NCBI RefSeq assembly: GCF_027270315.1
Contig: NZ_CP114413.1
Span: 5,270,001 to 5,334,000 of the forward strand
Length of the DNA: 64,000 nucleotides
Direction: 5' to 3'
Source: Streptomyces cinnabarinus
GTDB taxonomy: Bacteria; Actinomycetota; Actinomycetes; Streptomycetales; Streptomycetaceae
The position numbers were made by a program, and so were the translations under genes. Below are positions 62,345-64,000 of the stretch, piece after piece. How positions within the stretch are numbered: the first letter of the stretch is position 1; each line of letters begins with the position of its first letter. A model generated the notes under the pieces. The model was not told where the DNA came from, made no database searches, and was given only the letters and a program-made list of their open reading frames with translations.

Positions 62345-62989
62345 ATGGCTAAGCAGATCAAGGGCATCCTGGGCGAGAAGCTCGGCATGACGCAGGTGTG
62401 GGACGAGAACAACCGCGTTGTTCCGGTCACCGTCGTCAAGGCCGGCCCCAATGTCGTCACCCAGGTCCGCACGAACGACGTCGACGGCTACGAGTCCGTC
62501 CAGATCGCGTTCGGCGAGATCGACCCGCGCAAGGTGAACAAGCCCCTCAAGGGCCACTTCGCCAAGGCCGACGTCACTCCCCGCCGCCACCTCGTCGAGA
62601 TCCGTACCGCTGACGCCAGCGAGTACACCCTCGGCCAGGAGATCACCGCTGAGGTGTTCGAGGCCGGCATCAAGGTCGACGTGACCGGCAAGAGCAAGGG
62701 CAAGGGCTTCGCCGGTGTCATGAAGCGTCACAACTTCAAGGGCCTCGGCGCCGGTCACGGCACCCAGCGCAAGCACCGCTCGCCCGGTTCCATCGGTGGC
62801 TGCGCCACCCCGGGCCGCGTGTTCAAGGGCCTCCGCATGGCGGGTCGTATGGGCAACGAGCGGGTCACCACCCAGAACCTGACCGTCCACGCCGTTGACG
62901 CGGAGAAGGGTCTGCTGCTCATCAAGGGCGCGGTTCCCGGTCCGAACGGCGGCCTCGTCCTGGTCCGCACCGCGGCCAAGGGGGCCTGA
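62345..62989 (+). CDS. rplC: 50S ribosomal protein L3
   Basis: This 214-aa protein lies near the peptidyl transferase centre. MAKQIKGILGEKLGMTQVWD and the loop KGKGFAGVMKRHNFKGLGAG with GTQRKHRSPGSIGGCATPGR are diagnostic. It is followed by rplD after eight bases. Confidence 0.98.
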   Translation: MAKQIKGILGEKLGMTQVWDENNRVVPVTVVKAGPNVVTQVRTNDVDGYESVQIAFGEIDPRKVNKPLKGHFAKADVTPRRHLVEIRTADASEYTLGQEITAEVFEAGIKVDVTGKSKGKGFAGVMKRHNFKGLGAGHGTQRKHRSPGSIGGCATPGRVFKGLRMAGRMGNERVTTQNLTVHAVDAEKGLLLIKGAVPGPNGGLVLVRTAAKGA

Positions 62990-62997
62990 GGTAACCG

Positions 62998-63654
62998 ATG
63001 AGCACTGTTGACATCCTTTCGCCGGCGGGCGACAAGGCCGGCACCGTCGAGCTCCCCGCGGAGATCTTCGACGTAGAGAAGATCAGCGTCCCGCTGCTTC
63101 ACCAGGTCGTCGTCGCGCAGCTGGCCGCTGCCCGCCAGGGCACGCACAAGACCAAGCGTCGTGGCGAGGTCCGTGGTGGCGGCAAGAAGCCGTACCGCCA
63201 GAAGGGCACCGGCCGCGCCCGTCAGGGTTCGACCCGCGCCCCGCAGTTCGCCGGTGGTGGCGTCGTGCACGGTCCCGTGCCGCGTGACTACTCGCAGCGG
63301 ACCCCGAAGAAGATGAAGGCCGCGGCCCTGCGCCACGCCCTCACCGACCGGGCCCGCAACAACCGCATCCACGTCGTCTCCGGCGTCATCGAGGGTGAGA
63401 CCCCCTCGACGAAGGCCGCGAAGTCGCTGTTCGGCAAGATCTCGGAGCGCAAGAACCTGCTCCTGATCGTCGAGCGCGCCGATGAGGCCGCGTGGCTGTC
63501 CGCCCGCAACCTGCCCCAGGTCCACATCCTGGAGCCGGGCCAGCTGAACACGTACGACGTTCTCGTCTCGGACGACGTGGTCTTCACCCAGGCCGCCTTC
63601 GAGTCCTTCGTGTCCGGCCCGAAGGCCAATGACACCGAAGGGAGCGAGGCCTGA
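62998..63654 (+). CDS. rplD: 50S ribosomal protein L4
   Basis: This 218-aa protein has an extended loop lining the exit tunnel (KKPYRQKGTGRARQGSTRAP). It starts MSTVDILSPAGDKAGTVELP. The stop overlaps the rplW ATG. L4 represses the S10 operon in gamma-proteobacteria, but in Streptomyces this is not established. Confidence 0.98.
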   Translation: MSTVDILSPAGDKAGTVELPAEIFDVEKISVPLLHQVVVAQLAAARQGTHKTKRRGEVRGGGKKPYRQKGTGRARQGSTRAPQFAGGGVVHGPVPRDYSQRTPKKMKAAALRHALTDRARNNRIHVVSGVIEGETPSTKAAKSLFGKISERKNLLLIVERADEAAWLSARNLPQVHILEPGQLNTYDVLVSDDVVFTQAAFESFVSGPKANDTEGSEA

Positions 63655-64000
63655 TGGCTATCCGTCACCCCGCCATTGCCTCCAAGGCCGCCAAGGCCGC
63701 CAAGGCCGCGCGCGTCGCCAAGGCGCGTCGCCACGCCACGGAGGGCAAGAACACCGTCGAGACCCCGCTGAGCAAGTCGTTCACGGACCCCCGTGACATC
63801 CTGCTCAAGCCGGTCGTCTCCGAGAAGAGCTACGCGCTTCTCGACGAGGGCAAGTACACGTTCATCGTGGACCCGAGCGCCAACAAGACCCAGATCAAGC
63901 AGGCCGTCCAGGCGGTCTTCTCGGTCAAGGTCACCGGGGTCAACACGATCAACCGCCAGGGCAAGCGCAAGCGGACCCGCACCGGCTTCGGCAAGCGTGC
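63654..64000 (+). CDS. rplW: 50S ribosomal protein L23 (partial)
   Basis: This starts MAIRHPAIASKAAKAAKAAR, an Ala/Lys-rich N-terminal extension seen in actinobacterial L23, and continues RDILLKPVVSEKSYALLDEG and TFIVDPSANKTQIKQAVQAV. About 115 codons are present, and the gene runs past the window end. ATGA overlap with rplD. Confidence 0.97.
   Translation, partial: MAIRHPAIASKAAKAAKAARVAKARRHATEGKNTVETPLSKSFTDPRDILLKPVVSEKSYALLDEGKYTFIVDPSANKTQIKQAVQAVFSVKVTGVNTINRQGKRKRTRTGFGKR

Overview
This is a high-GC actinobacterial chromosome segment, almost certainly from a Streptomyces. The evidence is very strong GC bias at third codon positions, many GTG starts and ATGA/GTGA gene overlaps, a TTG-started rpoB, a NusG with a long acidic N-terminus, streptogrisin-type secreted proteases, and a gene order that I recognise from memory as the core region around korAB, the second nuo cluster, rpmG, murB, secE-nusG, rpoBC and str of Streptomyces coelicolor. 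No database search was run. Family names rest on motifs that can be read in the translations.

Region 1 (1-6.5 kb, minus strand): the two subunits of a 2-oxoacid:ferredoxin oxidoreductase (korB partial, korA), preceded by a two-component module with one NarL-type regulator and two paralogous sensor kinases. Region 2 (6.6-16.5 kb, plus): a tightly overlapping ten-gene complex I operon, nuoA-B-C-H-I-J-K-L-M-N. It lacks nuoD and the NADH module nuoE/F/G. NuoB and NuoC carry unusual low-complexity tails. Region 3 (16.5-25 kb): a frameshifted repeat-protein pseudogene, htpX, yccF, an SMI1/KNR4-type gene, an APC permease, yajQ and tRNA-Tyr. The tRNA-Tyr is followed by a roughly 700-bp scar holding a decayed TPR gene and a degenerate copy of the tRNA 3' end. 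Two enzymes, an NAD(P)-binding protein and an amidohydrolase, follow.

Region 4 (25-35.2 kb): tRNA-Thr, tRNA-Met, rpmG and hadA-hadB. An accessory block separates these from tRNA-Trp: TetR plus MFS exporter with paired operators, murB, a divergent SDR/TetR pair with two operators, adenosine deaminase and aspC. Region 5 (35.4-48.7 kb): the core translation and transcription block tRNA-Trp, secE, nusG, rplK, rplA, a lipoprotein, rplJ, rplL, rpoB and rpoC, with clear promoters, terminators and an rplJL attenuator. Region 6 (48.8-55.8 kb): two envelope proteins and a DUF1707/DUF4190 protein, then the str operon rpsL-rpsG-fusA-tuf. Region 7 (55.9-61.5 kb): an insert between str and S10 with an acyltransferase, a streptogrisin C-like protease, LysR, AraC and a secreted intradiol dioxygenase. 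The protease and dioxygenase end in the same carbohydrate-binding module. Region 8 (61.6-64 kb): the start of the S10 operon, rpsJ-rplC-rplD-rplW (partial).

The observations I rate highest are: the NuoDEFG-less complex I next to a ferredoxin-reducing oxidoreductase and its own sensor module; a nearly identical 25-nt hairpin element in both the rpsL and rpsJ leaders; a 37-bp perfect inverted repeat made by the two binding modules; and the tRNA-Tyr integration scar.
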